Under the pieces are notes generated by a model that saw only the letters and a list, made by a program, of their open reading frames with translations, had not been told where the DNA came from and ran no database searches. Position numbers and translations under genes: made by a program. From Taibaiella koreensis (lineage in GTDB: Bacteria > Bacteroidota > Bacteroidia > Chitinophagales > Chitinophagaceae): a DNA stretch of 64,000 nt. Location: the NCBI RefSeq assembly GCF_003545715.1, contig NZ_QVNU01000001.1, forward strand, positions 930,001 to 994,000, read 5' to 3'. Position 1 is the stretch's first letter, and every line of letters starts with the position of its first letter. Of the stretch, positions 16,866 to 25,399 are shown piece by piece.

Positions 16866-17708
16866 CTACCACATTTCGGCATCCAGGTAGTCGCGGATCT
16901 GCTGCTCTGAAAGATTGTCCAGCACCGGCTGACCGCCGATACTGATATTGGCAATGCTGCCGCCCAGGTTGTTGATGTCTGCTTCATCCATATTGTTCGA
17001 CAGCCATTCTTTTATATTCTTTTCCGGTATTTTGGCCAGGTCCTGTTCAAAAGAAGCTTTGGACGACAGTGCGCCGCCCGGTACCAGGTAGTGCAGGCCA
17101 CCCACGGCAAAGATGGCGACTACCGCGGCCGCGGCTGCCCAGCGTGCCCATTTGATGCTGCGTACCGATGGGTGTTCCGCTGTTTTAGCCTGTGGTTGTT
17201 GTGCCTTTACCTGGCGGGTAAAAGCATCACCGTTGAAATAGCCGGCGGGCACCACAAATGGCTGCTCTTTCTGAAGGTCGGCCAGCAAAGGCGACAAGGC
17301 TTGTATTTCCTCCATTACCGGCGTTTCGCTGTGAAACAGGTTGTGATGCAGCTGCTGCTCAAAGCTGGCAAAGTAACCTGCGGGAAGATCAAAAGGCGTT
17401 TCCCTGACGGTATCGGTCCAGGGTACCGAAGTACCCTGCACAATAGCGTCCATAGCTTTTGCCCTGGCCAGTATTTGCTGGTCCAGCGTATCAAAATAGC
17501 CCGAAGGAACGGCATAAGGACCGTCTTGGGCTACAGGCAATAATAACGATGTGTCGGCATTCATCGATTGGATGATTGCCGTCATATGCGCTGGGAAGTC
17601 CAGGAAATAATTTTCCGGGGTATGAAATACCGGATCATTGGCTGCCTCCACTCCGAGCTCCGCATTCAGTGCCTTTAATTCTGCTGCTATTTCATCCTTC
17701 TTTTTCAT
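16866..17708 (-). CDS. Putative membrane anti-sigma factor with PxGYF repeats
   Basis: A 280-residue protein with one membrane helix (about 186-206). The cytoplasmic N-terminal part carries four degenerate copies of a short motif of the form hydrophobic-x-x-P-x-GYF: PENYF (31-35), PSGYF (68-72), PAGYF (109-113) and PAGYF (154-158), spaced about 40 residues apart. The C-terminal part is acidic and probably periplasmic. Its place directly after an ECF sigma factor gene (35 bp gap) suggests it is the cognate anti-sigma factor. I see no zinc-binding (ZAS) HxxxCxxC motif, so this would be an atypical anti-sigma factor. Confidence 0.6.
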   Translation of the reverse strand: MKKKDEIAAELKALNAELGVEAANDPVFHTPENYFLDFPAHMTAIIQSMNADTSLLLPVAQDGPYAVPSGYFDTLDQQILARAKAMDAIVQGTSVPWTDTVRETPFDLPAGYFASFEQQLHHNLFHSETPVMEEIQALSPLLADLQKEQPFVVPAGYFNGDAFTRQVKAQQPQAKTAEHPSVRSIKWARWAAAAAVVAIFAVGGLHYLVPGGALSSKASFEQDLAKIPEKNIKEWLSNNMDEADINNLGGSIANISIGGQPVLDNLSEQQIRDYLDAEMW

Positions 17709-17742
17709 AGACGCTATTTAGACGCAGGGGGACCTAGCTGGT

Positions 17743-18303
17743 TTAATCTTGCTTTAAAAATTCCTCTACTTTCTTCACGGCATGATGGTAGGAGGCCTTC
17801 AGCGCGCCTGTAGAGGTTTCCAGCACTTTGGACATCTCTTCGTATGGCATTTCTTCGTAATATCTAAGAAGAAACACGGTACGCTGCTTTTCCGGAAGGC
17901 TCTGGATCGCCTGCTGCAACCGCCATTCCAGCTTATTGGCGTCGAAGCCTTTTTCGGCCTGCAGCTTATTGGCCAGCCCCGATTCGTGGTCGGAAAGCGA
18001 GAGCGAAGCCCTCCGCTTTTCCTTTTCCAGGAAGGTCAGCGTTTCGTTGGTGGCAATCCGGTACAGCCAGGTGTATAGATTGGCTTCTTCCCTGAAATTG
18101 TCCAGGTAGTTCCACACCTTGATGAAAACATTTTGCAGCACATCGTTGGCATCCTCATGGTTAATCACCAACCGGCGGATATGCCAGTACAACTTTTCCT
18201 GGTATTTCCTGACGATACGGGTGAATGCGGGCTCGCGGGTAGCTTCATTGCGGAAAGCGCTCAGTAGCTCCTTATCGTCGTCCGGCAACAAAGGTTGCGT
18301 CAT
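17743..18303 (-). CDS. ECF-type RNA polymerase sigma factor
   Basis: A 186-residue sigma-70 family regulator of the extracytoplasmic function class. Region 2 is readable as EDANDVLQNVFIKVWNYL (core-binding and -10 recognition), and region 4 as LPEKQRTVFLLRYYEEMPYEEM followed by a helix-turn-helix. No N-terminal extension is present. The ATG at 18303 fits the family; the in-frame start at 18339 adds unrelated residues. It heads a likely three-gene unit with the putative anti-sigma factor and the Spy/CpxP-like protein. The target promoters are unknown. Confidence 0.92.
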   Translation of the reverse strand: MTQPLLPDDDKELLSAFRNEATREPAFTRIVRKYQEKLYWHIRRLVINHEDANDVLQNVFIKVWNYLDNFREEANLYTWLYRIATNETLTFLEKEKRRASLSLSDHESGLANKLQAEKGFDANKLEWRLQQAIQSLPEKQRTVFLLRYYEEMPYEEMSKVLETSTGALKASYHHAVKKVEEFLKQD

Positions 18304-18438
18304 AAATTTTGTTGGATTGAAAAAGGTAAAAGTAATCAATTGAAACCAATAAAGCGCATACAGCCGGCCGATACCGGCAGTATGCCATGGTCTAGGACAG
18401 GCAACCCTTTCCCTACCCCTATGTTGGCGATTGCTGCT

Positions 18439-18446
18439 TACCTTTG
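18439..18446 (+). promoter_or_regulatory. -7 box (TACCTTTG) of fmt
   Basis: TACCTTTG matches the Bacteroidota -7 consensus TAnnTTTG and ends only 5 bp before the ATG at 18452. Transcription would then start at or very near the start codon. No clear -33 TTG was found at the usual distance. Confidence 0.5.
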
Positions 18447-18451
18447 CCGCA

Positions 18452-19384
18452 ATGGTACAAAAGAATTTTCCGCGGATCGTATTTATGGGTACGCCCGATT
18501 TTGCAGTGGCCTCCCTGGCCGCGCTGGTAACGCAGGGCTACAATGTAGTGGCCGTGGTAACAGCCCCCGACAAGCCCGCCGGCCGTGGTATGCAGCTAAA
18601 GGCGTCGGCTGTGAAAGAATATGCCCAAGGCTGCTCCCTGCCGGTATTGCAACCCGACAAGCTGCGCGATACGGCCTTCCTGGAAGCGTTGAGAGCCTAC
18701 CAGGCCGATCTGCAGGTGGTGGTGGCCTTTCGCATGTTACCCGAGCTGGTATGGAATATGCCGCCCATGGGCACCCTCAATGTGCATGCCTCACTGCTGC
18801 CGCAATACCGTGGTGCAGCGCCCATCAACTGGGCGATCATCAATGGTGAAAAAGAAACCGGTGTTACTACCTTCCGGCTGAAGCATGAGATCGATACCGG
18901 CGATATTCTCTTGCAGGACAAGGTTGCTATTTTACCGGAAGATAATATCGGTACCTTATATGAAAAGCTAATGCATAGGGGTGCTGCCTTACTATTACAG
19001 ACCGTTGACGGCCTTGCTGCGGGTACCATAAAGGAACAGCCGCAAGCCGGCAGCGGCGACCTGAAGCATGCGCCCAAAATATTCCGTGAAGACGGGTTGA
19101 TCCGTTGGGAACAGTCTGCAGAAGAGATACATAACCTGGTACGGGGGCTGTCGCCGGTCCCGGCCGCCTATACGCAGCTCAGCGGCAAGCAACTGAAAGC
19201 CTATACCACGTCCTTCAGCATCGAGGTGCATGGACAGGCGCCAGGCCATTACGAAACAGATGGCAAGACCTTCCTGCGCTTTGCAGCTGCAGATGGATGG
19301 GTATACATACTGGACCTTCAGTATGAGGGTAAGAAAAGAATGCCTGTCGCTGAATTTCTGCGTGGGTTCCGGATCGCCGGCTGA
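18452..19384 (+). CDS. fmt: Methionyl-tRNA formyltransferase
   Basis: A 310-residue enzyme that formylates the methionine on initiator tRNA using 10-formyl-tetrahydrofolate. The N-terminal catalytic domain begins RIVFMGTPDFAV and carries the family signature HASLLPQYRGAAPINWAI, which includes the catalytic His and folate site; a C-terminal OB-like tRNA-binding domain follows from about 205. Length is normal. The ATG at 18452 sits just after a -7 box; upstream in-frame non-ATG codons are less likely starts. The neighbour downstream is convergent. Confidence 0.95.
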   Translation: MVQKNFPRIVFMGTPDFAVASLAALVTQGYNVVAVVTAPDKPAGRGMQLKASAVKEYAQGCSLPVLQPDKLRDTAFLEALRAYQADLQVVVAFRMLPELVWNMPPMGTLNVHASLLPQYRGAAPINWAIINGEKETGVTTFRLKHEIDTGDILLQDKVAILPEDNIGTLYEKLMHRGAALLLQTVDGLAAGTIKEQPQAGSGDLKHAPKIFREDGLIRWEQSAEEIHNLVRGLSPVPAAYTQLSGKQLKAYTTSFSIEVHGQAPGHYETDGKTFLRFAAADGWVYILDLQYEGKKRMPVAEFLRGFRIAG

Positions 19385-19392
19385 TCCTTTTA

Positions 19393-20100
19393 TTAAGGAT
19401 GTTCCTGGTGGGTGACGGGCTGCAATCGCGCCAGGTATTGGTCGTTACCATCCTCAAAAAGGACCGTGCAGTGCCAGCCTTCGTCGGTGGCGAGCAATTG
19501 CAGCGTAGCCGGGTCGATGTATAGCCAGGAGAACCAGTCCGTCTTCTGCCTCCGGTATTCGTAACGGCAGTGTATCTCGCCGTAATAATGATCCAGCACC
19601 GGCAGGCCTTCTTCTTCATACAGATAGGCGACATCGGAAGAGTCGAACAGGAGCTGGCCGCCGGGTTTGAGCCAGTGACGGGCCAATTGCAGGAATTGCC
19701 GCAGCCCGGCGGTATTGCCGCAAAGCCCTATGCCATTCATCATCAGGAGCAGGGTATCGAAGGTTTCGCCCTGGTATTGAAATATATCCCCGGTTTGTAC
19801 TTGTTGTAGCCCCCTTTGCCGCATTACTTCGCCGGCTAATGGAGATATATCCAACGCAGTTACATTTATACCGCGCGATTGCAGGGCCAGGGCATGACTG
19901 CCCGCGCCGGCGCCGATATCCAGCACGCTGCCTTCGCAAAGGGTCAGGGCCCGCTGTTCCAGTTCGGGCATCTCACTTTCGTCGCGAAAATAGGTGCTGA
20001 CGGGCATTTCCACCCTGGGGCCATGATCGTCGTGTACCCAAAGCGTAGCCGCCTTGCCTTTATAATAATAATCGCTGATCGCCTGGCCCAGTATATCCAT
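19393..20100 (-). CDS. Class I SAM-dependent methyltransferase
   Basis: A 235-residue cytoplasmic enzyme. SAM motif I is VLDIGAGAGSHAL (about 59-71), followed by an acidic residue in VTALDISPLA (motif II) and a later LKPGGQLLFDSSD (post-motif). The target is unknown; the N-terminal region (YYYKGKAATLWVHDDHG) is typical of a conserved but uncharacterised Bacteroidota group. The frame stays open upstream, but the ATG at 20100 is the sensible start because a terminator and bshA lie beyond. It ends 8 bp from the end of fmt (convergent). Confidence 0.8.
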   Translation of the reverse strand: MDILGQAISDYYYKGKAATLWVHDDHGPRVEMPVSTYFRDESEMPELEQRALTLCEGSVLDIGAGAGSHALALQSRGINVTALDISPLAGEVMRQRGLQQVQTGDIFQYQGETFDTLLLMMNGIGLCGNTAGLRQFLQLARHWLKPGGQLLFDSSDVAYLYEEEGLPVLDHYYGEIHCRYEYRRQKTDWFSWLYIDPATLQLLATDEGWHCTVLFEDGNDQYLARLQPVTHQEHP

Positions 20101-20111
20101 ATATCTCCCGG

Positions 20112-20143
20112 AAAAAGAGAACTGTCCTTTGCGGGACAGTTCT
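20112..20143 (-). terminator. Intrinsic terminator of bshA
   Basis: A perfect 10-bp stem (AGAACTGTCC, 20118-20127, with its complement 20134-20143) followed on the minus strand by CTTTTTC. It lies about 60 bp past the bshA stop and just upstream of the methyltransferase start, separating the two genes. Confidence 0.8.
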
Positions 20144-20201
20144 GTAAACGGCAGTTGATGCCGTAATAATATAGTATGTTCCTGCCATGCTGCAGGTACC
20201 T

Positions 20202-21341
20202 TTATAGAGTCTGGTACTTTTTGTGCGCGACCTCTTCGTATAGGTTTTCGTAGAGCGGGACGATCTTGTCGATAGAGAATTCGGCGGCGTGGGCCAGCGC
20301 ATTTTCTTTGAATTGCTGCAGGCTTTCGTCGCTGCTCAGGATCGTCATGGCATTGGCAGCCATGGTGTCTACATCGCCTACTTCGGCCAGGAAGCCTGTT
20401 TTGCCCTGTATATTGATCTCGGGCAGACCGCCGGCATTGGACGAGATCACGGGAACACCGCAAGCCATAGCCTCCAGCGCCGCAAGGCCAAAGCTTTCAT
20501 ATTGCGAAGGCAGCAGGAAAAGATCGGCAATATTGAGTATCTCCTCCATCTGATCCTGTTTGCCCAGGAAACGAATATCGTTGCATATCTCCAGCCGCCG
20601 GCAGAGGTCTTCTGCAGTCTGCCTTTCCGGACCGTCACCGATCATCAGCAATTTGGAGGGCATTTTTTCCCTTACTTTCTGAAATACGGCCAGCACATCT
20701 TCCACGCGCTTTACCTTCCTGAAGTTAGACACATGCGCCAGGATCCTTTCCCCGTTGGGGGCCAGCATTTTTTTGAAATGCTCTTTATTGGTAAGGTGAA
20801 AGCGGTTGGCATCCACAAAATTGGGGATCACCTGAATCTCCTTTTCGATGGCAAAAGATTTGAAGGTCTCGGCACGCAGGTTTTCGGAAACCGCTGTAAT
20901 GGCATCGGATTCGTTGATCGAAAAAGTGACCACGCAGCCATAAGTGGAATCTTTGCCTACGAGGGTAATGTCGGTACCATGCAAAGTGGTAATGAAGGGG
21001 ATATCCTTTCCCTGCTTGCGCAGCATTTGCCGTGCAAAGTAAGCCGATGAAGCATGCGGTATCGCATAGTGGACGTGTAGCAGGTCGAGATCATTATTAT
21101 TGACCACATTGACCAGGGTACTGGCCAGAGCCGTTTCATAGGGAGGGAAATCGAAAAGAGGGTATTTGGGCACCATCACCTCATGATAGTAAATATTGGG
21201 CCGGAATACATTCAACCTTACCGGTTGCTGATACGTGATAAAATGAATTTCGTGTCCTTTATCCGCGAGTGCAAGGCCCAGTTCAGTTGCCATAACGCCG
21301 CTGCCGCCGAAGGTAGGGTAGCATACGATGCCTATTTTCAT
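20202..21341 (-). CDS. bshA: N-acetyl-alpha-D-glucosaminyl L-malate synthase (bacillithiol step 1)
   Basis: A 379-residue GT4 glycosyltransferase that joins GlcNAc from UDP-GlcNAc to L-malate, the first step of bacillithiol synthesis. The BshA-specific start [21 protein letters not shown], the block [15 protein letters not shown] and [10 protein letters not shown] are clear, and the C-terminal donor site has [20 protein letters not shown]. Length matches the family. The other bacillithiol genes are not in this window. It is a single-gene unit with a -7 box at 21364-21371 and its own terminator. Confidence 0.93.
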   Translation of the reverse strand: MKIGIVCYPTFGGSGVMATELGLALADKGHEIHFITYQQPVRLNVFRPNIYYHEVMVPKYPLFDFPPYETALASTLVNVVNNNDLDLLHVHYAIPHASSAYFARQMLRKQGKDIPFITTLHGTDITLVGKDSTYGCVVTFSINESDAITAVSENLRAETFKSFAIEKEIQVIPNFVDANRFHLTNKEHFKKMLAPNGERILAHVSNFRKVKRVEDVLAVFQKVREKMPSKLLMIGDGPERQTAEDLCRRLEICNDIRFLGKQDQMEEILNIADLFLLPSQYESFGLAALEAMACGVPVISSNAGGLPEINIQGKTGFLAEVGDVDTMAANAMTILSSDESLQQFKENALAHAAEFSIDKIVPLYENLYEEVAHKKYQTL

Positions 21342-21363
21342 AAAGAGGTGTTGATCAATCCCA

Positions 21364-21371
21364 CAAAGATA
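21364..21371 (-). promoter_or_regulatory. -7 box (TATCTTTG) of bshA
   Basis: On the minus strand TATCTTTG matches TAnnTTTG, 22 bp before the bshA start. The -33 element is not obvious. Confidence 0.5.
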
Positions 21372-21419
21372 GCGAATAAAAAAGCCTGCCGTAATAGACA
21401 GACTTTATATTCCGATTAA

Positions 21420-21746
21420 TTAACCTTGTTTTGAATTGGCGATCAGGTAAGCCCTTACCAGGGCGCCGTCGTCCGGGCTTAATTTGGCTTTGGGGATCAT
21501 CCGTTGCAGCACTTTATCCCATTCGGCGGGGGTACGGCTGCCCGGATCTTTAAGCTTGTGGCATTTGGCACAATTGCCTGTGAAGAGGGTATGGCCTTTC
21601 TCCAGCTGATCGGGCGGATACCGGGCAACGATCTGCTCTTTGGTCTCAACCGGCGTTGCGGCTACCGTCTTTCCGGCCTTAGGTGTACAGTAGGCCAGGA
21701 AAAGCACGGCGGACGCCAGGAACGCACTTACTGTCAGTTTACGCAT
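21420..21746 (-). CDS. Small mono-haem cytochrome c lipoprotein
   Basis: A 108-residue exported protein with a lipobox-like LAYC (Cys at about 20) and one haem c motif, CAKCH, about 40 residues into the mature part. M83 in QRMIPKAKL is a plausible second axial ligand. It would act as a small electron carrier at the periplasmic face of a membrane. It is transcribed alone, upstream of bshA on the same strand with about 80 bp between. Its redox partner is not evident here. Confidence 0.8.
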   Translation of the reverse strand: MRKLTVSAFLASAVLFLAYCTPKAGKTVAATPVETKEQIVARYPPDQLEKGHTLFTGNCAKCHKLKDPGSRTPAEWDKVLQRMIPKAKLSPDDGALVRAYLIANSKQG

Positions 21747-21876
21747 AGTCAGTTTTTTATCCTTCGAAGATAGGGATTGTCATAGAATTGTAAAAAACAT
21801 TTGGCCGCTTGTGTTGTTATTTCTTTGTGACAGGAAAGAAATCCGCGACGGGGTCGCGGCTCCCGTAAATTTTAAT

Positions 21877-21884
21877 CATCTTTG
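21877..21884 (+). promoter_or_regulatory. -7-like box (CATCTTTG) of folA
   Basis: CATCTTTG differs from TAnnTTTG only at the first base and ends 5 bp before the folA ATG, the same distance as the box before fmt. Confidence 0.35.
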
Positions 21885-21889
21885 CACCC

Positions 21890-22387
21890 ATGCAAATAAG
21901 GATAGTTGTCGCTGCTTCGGAAAACAATATTATCGGCCTGGATAACGAGCTGCCCTGGCGGTTGCCCGATGACCTCCGTTTCTTTAAAAAAATGACCCTG
22001 GGCATGCCCGTTGTCATGGGCCGGCATACCTGGGAGTCGCTGGGCAAACCCCTTCCCGGACGTTTAAATATTGTGGTATCCTCACGCATGGAACAAGCGC
22101 CGGAAGAAGGCACACAGGTGTTTTCAGGTCTTGAGGATGCGCTGGATTACCTGCGCGGACAGGAATACGAAGAAGTAGCCGTTATAGGCGGCGGACAGCT
22201 GTATCATGCCGCACTGGCCTATACTCAGGTCGTTTACCTTACCCGTGTGCATACGGTGCTCGAAAAAGGCACAGCCTTCTTTCCTGTGCTGCCTCCCGAA
22301 GAATGGCAGCTCACCTGGGAAGAGCGGCACGAAGCCGATGACAAGCATCTGTATCCCTTTACTTTTCAGAAATGGGAGCGTAAATAG
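21890..22387 (+). CDS. folA: Dihydrofolate reductase
   Basis: A 165-residue enzyme that reduces dihydrofolate to tetrahydrofolate with NADPH. Family features are all present: IRIVVAASENNIIGLDNELPW (active-site loop), the catalytic acidic residue in LPDDLRFFKKMT, VMGRHTWESLG (NADPH site), LPGRLNIVVSS and AVIGGGQLY. Length is typical of chromosomal type DHFRs. The small gene at 22403 follows 15 bp downstream and may be co-transcribed. Confidence 0.95.
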   Translation: MQIRIVVAASENNIIGLDNELPWRLPDDLRFFKKMTLGMPVVMGRHTWESLGKPLPGRLNIVVSSRMEQAPEEGTQVFSGLEDALDYLRGQEYEEVAVIGGGQLYHAALAYTQVVYLTRVHTVLEKGTAFFPVLPPEEWQLTWEERHEADDKHLYPFTFQKWERK

Positions 22388-22402
22388 CTCCTTTCTTTTT
22401 TT

Positions 22403-22936
22403 GTGAAAAAAATACTGCAATATGGCCGCCACCTGCTGCGGGCCAAAGGGCGTCACGGCACCCATTCTCCTTTTGTATATGCCTTTGTAGAGCAGGTGAT
22501 GCGCGCCCGGCCACCCCGCATGCTGCCGTCACAGGATCAGTTCGGGCCGCGTGCGGCCGGCCTGCTGTACCAAACGCTTCGTTACCTGGCGCCACCGGCG
22601 ATCTATGCCGATCCCTCACTTTACGATGCTGTTACTGCCATTGTTTCGCTGGCATTGCCCGGCGTTGTAGTACACTCCTGGACAGCGGGAACGATACCCG
22701 CCCAGACCCTGCTCCTATGCCGCATAGGAACCGAACTGCCCGGCCGGCTGGAAGTTGTGCTGGCACAGCCGGCAAAGGTATTGCTGCTGCAACCGCATGC
22801 GGGTAAGGTGGCAACCGGGATATGGGAACAATTGGCCGCCTGGCCAACGGTAAAGATAAGCCTGGATTACTGGCACTTCGGGCTCCTGGTCAACGACGGG
22901 GCATTCAAGGCCAGGCAGCATTTCAGTCTACGCTGA
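22403..22936 (+). CDS. Shortened, degenerate methyltransferase-like protein
   Basis: A 177-residue protein starting with GTG. Its beginning (GRHGTHSPFVYAFVEQVM) and its end (YWHFGLLVNDGAFKARQHFSLR) resemble the two ends of a Bacteroidota class I methyltransferase group that, as I recall it, is about 240 residues long. The middle is shorter and lacks a D/E-x-G-x-G-x-G SAM motif. It may have lost catalysis or may be a divergent member. It follows folA by 15 bp, and its last 9 bp overlap the convergent O-antigen ligase gene. The family match is from memory of the pattern only. Confidence 0.55.
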   Translation: MKKILQYGRHLLRAKGRHGTHSPFVYAFVEQVMRARPPRMLPSQDQFGPRAAGLLYQTLRYLAPPAIYADPSLYDAVTAIVSLALPGVVVHSWTAGTIPAQTLLLCRIGTELPGRLEVVLAQPAKVLLLQPHAGKVATGIWEQLAAWPTVKISLDYWHFGLLVNDGAFKARQHFSLR

Positions 22937-24391
22937 TGGCGTAGACGCGGCAGCGTTCTGCTTTTTGGTGATATGATCGACGATAATAAGCAGCGTAATG
23001 CTAAGGTAAAAGAGCGCACCGATCTTATGCGTTTCCAGCAATTCCGAAAAGAAGTTGTTGACAAAGCCGACGGCAAACATCATCGTTAGCCCCATCGTAA
23101 CCTTTTTATAAAAAGGATCGCGGCACTGGTGATAGATGCGCTGCGCCTGGGACAGCACGACCATAACCAGTATCCCATACAGGATACAAGCAGGCCAGCC
23201 CTGCTCTACCAGCATAAACAGAAAGTAATTGTGCGTCGTGGATCTTTCGGGGTTGCGGCTTACCCAGGTCTTGAACATGGGAGAGGTATAGGCCTTGTAA
23301 TGGTCGTAAAAGTTATTGGGGCCTACACCGGTTATTGGCCTTTCGCGGCTCATACGGGCGCCGGCGATCCAGCGATAGAACCGTTCCATCGAAGACATGT
23401 CGGTGCCACGGAAGGTAGCGGTGATCAGGTCGCCGAAGGTGCGCTGTGTGGCGGTATACTTCATCTCGGGGCGATACTTGACATACAGTTGGTTGTGCGC
23501 CAGGTAAAAGATCATGGAGCCGATGAAGATAAAGAAGACAGGCATGATCAGGTTGGCTATCTTTTTACGGATCGCAAAGGCGACGATAAAGCTGAAGAGC
23601 ACACCCAGCATAGCCGCCCGGGCACCGGCATAATAGATCGCCGGTATCAGGAACAGGATGGTGCCCAGGATGATCAGGCGCAGCAGGGGTTTTCCTTTGG
23701 TCAACTGATAAGCCGTGAGCGATAAAGGAAACAGCATCGAGATCACGGTGGAATAATCGACGTGGTTCGCATAAAAAGGGCGCACCACATCGTTGGATGC
23801 CCAATAGTCGAAATGGAGGAAGAAATGCCATACGAAGGCAAACAGCGCATGGAGCAGCGCCGGTATGGCAAACAGCAGGTATGCTTTCTTAAAGTCTTTC
23901 TGCTCCCGTATAATGAGTACGGGTAAGAGGATATAAGCATTGAGGAACCAGATCTTGGCCGCCAGGAACTTAAGCGATAGGAAATGGTTCTCCGAAAAAA
24001 TAACCGCAACAATAAGCCATACAAATTGCAGGAAGAGGACGAGCGTAATGGGGTGACGCAGGAACCACTGAGGTATGCGCCTGTAATTGAACGCCAGTAC
24101 CAGCATCATTACGGGAACAAAGAGCCACATCAGCTGCTCGTCAGGCACTGTAGTAGACAGGGGGCCCAGCTCGATCTCGCAGGACAGTGGAATGGTGAAC
24201 AGGAAAAACCAGTAAAAGGATTTCCAGTCCAACGAAACCCAGGCGAGCCCGGCCAGCACGAAAGGCGGCGCCAGGAAGATGAAATTGCCGGTGTAAGCAA
24301 ACAAGGCGATACAAAGCAGCAGCATGGCTGCTCCTGCGTTCAGGATCTGCCTGCCAGTGTACTCGCTGTTCTTTAACCTGGACCAAATCAT
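22928..24391 (-). CDS. O-antigen ligase / Wzy-type polysaccharide polymerase
   Basis: A 487-residue inner-membrane protein with about 11-12 hydrophobic helices and one large periplasmic loop between about 320 and 400. That loop region carries the Wzy_C-type features GVGPNNFYDHY and THNYFLFMLVEQGW, which in this family hold residues needed for glycan transfer. It either joins O-antigen to lipid A core or polymerises a repeat-unit glycan; the sequence does not decide which. It forms a probable operon with the Wzz-like gene, whose stop is 3 bp upstream of this start. Confidence 0.82.
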   Translation of the reverse strand: MIWSRLKNSEYTGRQILNAGAAMLLLCIALFAYTGNFIFLAPPFVLAGLAWVSLDWKSFYWFFLFTIPLSCEIELGPLSTTVPDEQLMWLFVPVMMLVLAFNYRRIPQWFLRHPITLVLFLQFVWLIVAVIFSENHFLSLKFLAAKIWFLNAYILLPVLIIREQKDFKKAYLLFAIPALLHALFAFVWHFFLHFDYWASNDVVRPFYANHVDYSTVISMLFPLSLTAYQLTKGKPLLRLIILGTILFLIPAIYYAGARAAMLGVLFSFIVAFAIRKKIANLIMPVFFIFIGSMIFYLAHNQLYVKYRPEMKYTATQRTFGDLITATFRGTDMSSMERFYRWIAGARMSRERPITGVGPNNFYDHYKAYTSPMFKTWVSRNPERSTTHNYFLFMLVEQGWPACILYGILVMVVLSQAQRIYHQCRDPFYKKVTMGLTMMFAVGFVNNFFSELLETHKIGALFYLSITLLIIVDHITKKQNAAASTPSA

Positions 24392-24394
24392 AGA

Positions 24395-25354
24395 TCAGTT
24401 GCGGTCTTTAGGTTGCATAACGTGTTTGTAGAAAGCGGCGATCAGCACCAGGATGCAGCCAAAGAACAAGGCAGCGAGCGTGGCGGCAGCGACAATGATC
24501 AGTGTTTTGGGATGCGAGGGCAGGGTGGGTACATAGCCTTCCTGCACCACATAGAAGATCTTCAGCTTGCCATTTGCCATTACTTCATATTCGTTGATCA
24601 GGCTGCGGTAAGCAGCAACATCAGCAGCCAGGCGGTCTTTCAGCGCACCGGTCTCCTGCAGCCGCTCCATAGCCTGCGCGCTTTGCGGTGTGGCGGTGCC
24701 GGCCGCCATGCTGATGGTATTACCACGGGCCGGCAGCAGCTGGCTGTAGTTGCCGGCAACGGCTCTCAGCGCGCTTATGGAATCGTCAAGCCGTACCATG
24801 GTATCGCTCATGGCGGCGATCCTTTCCTTGAGGGATACAGTAATGTCTTTATTGGTGGTGCGGAAATAATCGAGGAAGGTAGCTTCCAGGTATTCCCGGG
24901 CAGCGTTGGTGATAGCAGCGGCCCGTTTGGGATCGGGGTCGGTGTAGAACAGCTCAATGTTCTTGGTATCTTCCATGATGGCCTTGAAATTGCCCTTCAC
25001 CTTTTTGACCAGCTTATCGTCATTTTCCATGCCGTAAGCCTTAGCCAGGTCAAACTTCCGGATCACATGCCATACTATCCCATCGCCTTTCGCTATGGTT
25101 TTTACGTGGTCTACGTCGTCGGGGATGGCAAAGAAATCCTTATGCTCATAGGAGGTGGTACGGAATACGTAGTTCCTGTCGATCAGCATCGGGTTCTTGA
25201 CGATAAATATCGTTTCCGAAGTATACTGTTTCTGCTGCAGCAGGCAAAAGATGATGCTGATCACCAGGGCTGCTATGGTGAGCACAATGAGGAATAGTTT
25301 CTTTTTGAATATCTCCCGGAAAATGCCGATCAGATCAAAGCTGGATTCGTTCAT
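24395..25354 (-). CDS. Wzz/GumC-type polysaccharide chain-length protein
   Basis: A 319-residue protein with a membrane helix near each end (about 17-36 and 283-308) and a long coiled-coil periplasmic section between. This is the classic layout of polysaccharide co-polymerases that set glycan length. The start (FDLIGIFREIFKKK) resembles the Wzz domain. No C-terminal tyrosine-kinase domain is present. It lies 3 bp from the O-antigen ligase gene, supporting a joint role in surface glycan assembly. Confidence 0.82.
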   Translation of the reverse strand: MNESSFDLIGIFREIFKKKLFLIVLTIAALVISIIFCLLQQKQYTSETIFIVKNPMLIDRNYVFRTTSYEHKDFFAIPDDVDHVKTIAKGDGIVWHVIRKFDLAKAYGMENDDKLVKKVKGNFKAIMEDTKNIELFYTDPDPKRAAAITNAAREYLEATFLDYFRTTNKDITVSLKERIAAMSDTMVRLDDSISALRAVAGNYSQLLPARGNTISMAAGTATPQSAQAMERLQETGALKDRLAADVAAYRSLINEYEVMANGKLKIFYVVQEGYVPTLPSHPKTLIIVAAATLAALFFGCILVLIAAFYKHVMQPKDRN

Positions 25355-25399
25355 TATGTTTGTTTGTAGTTGAGCAATTGTTTTTTATGGTTCAAAAGT

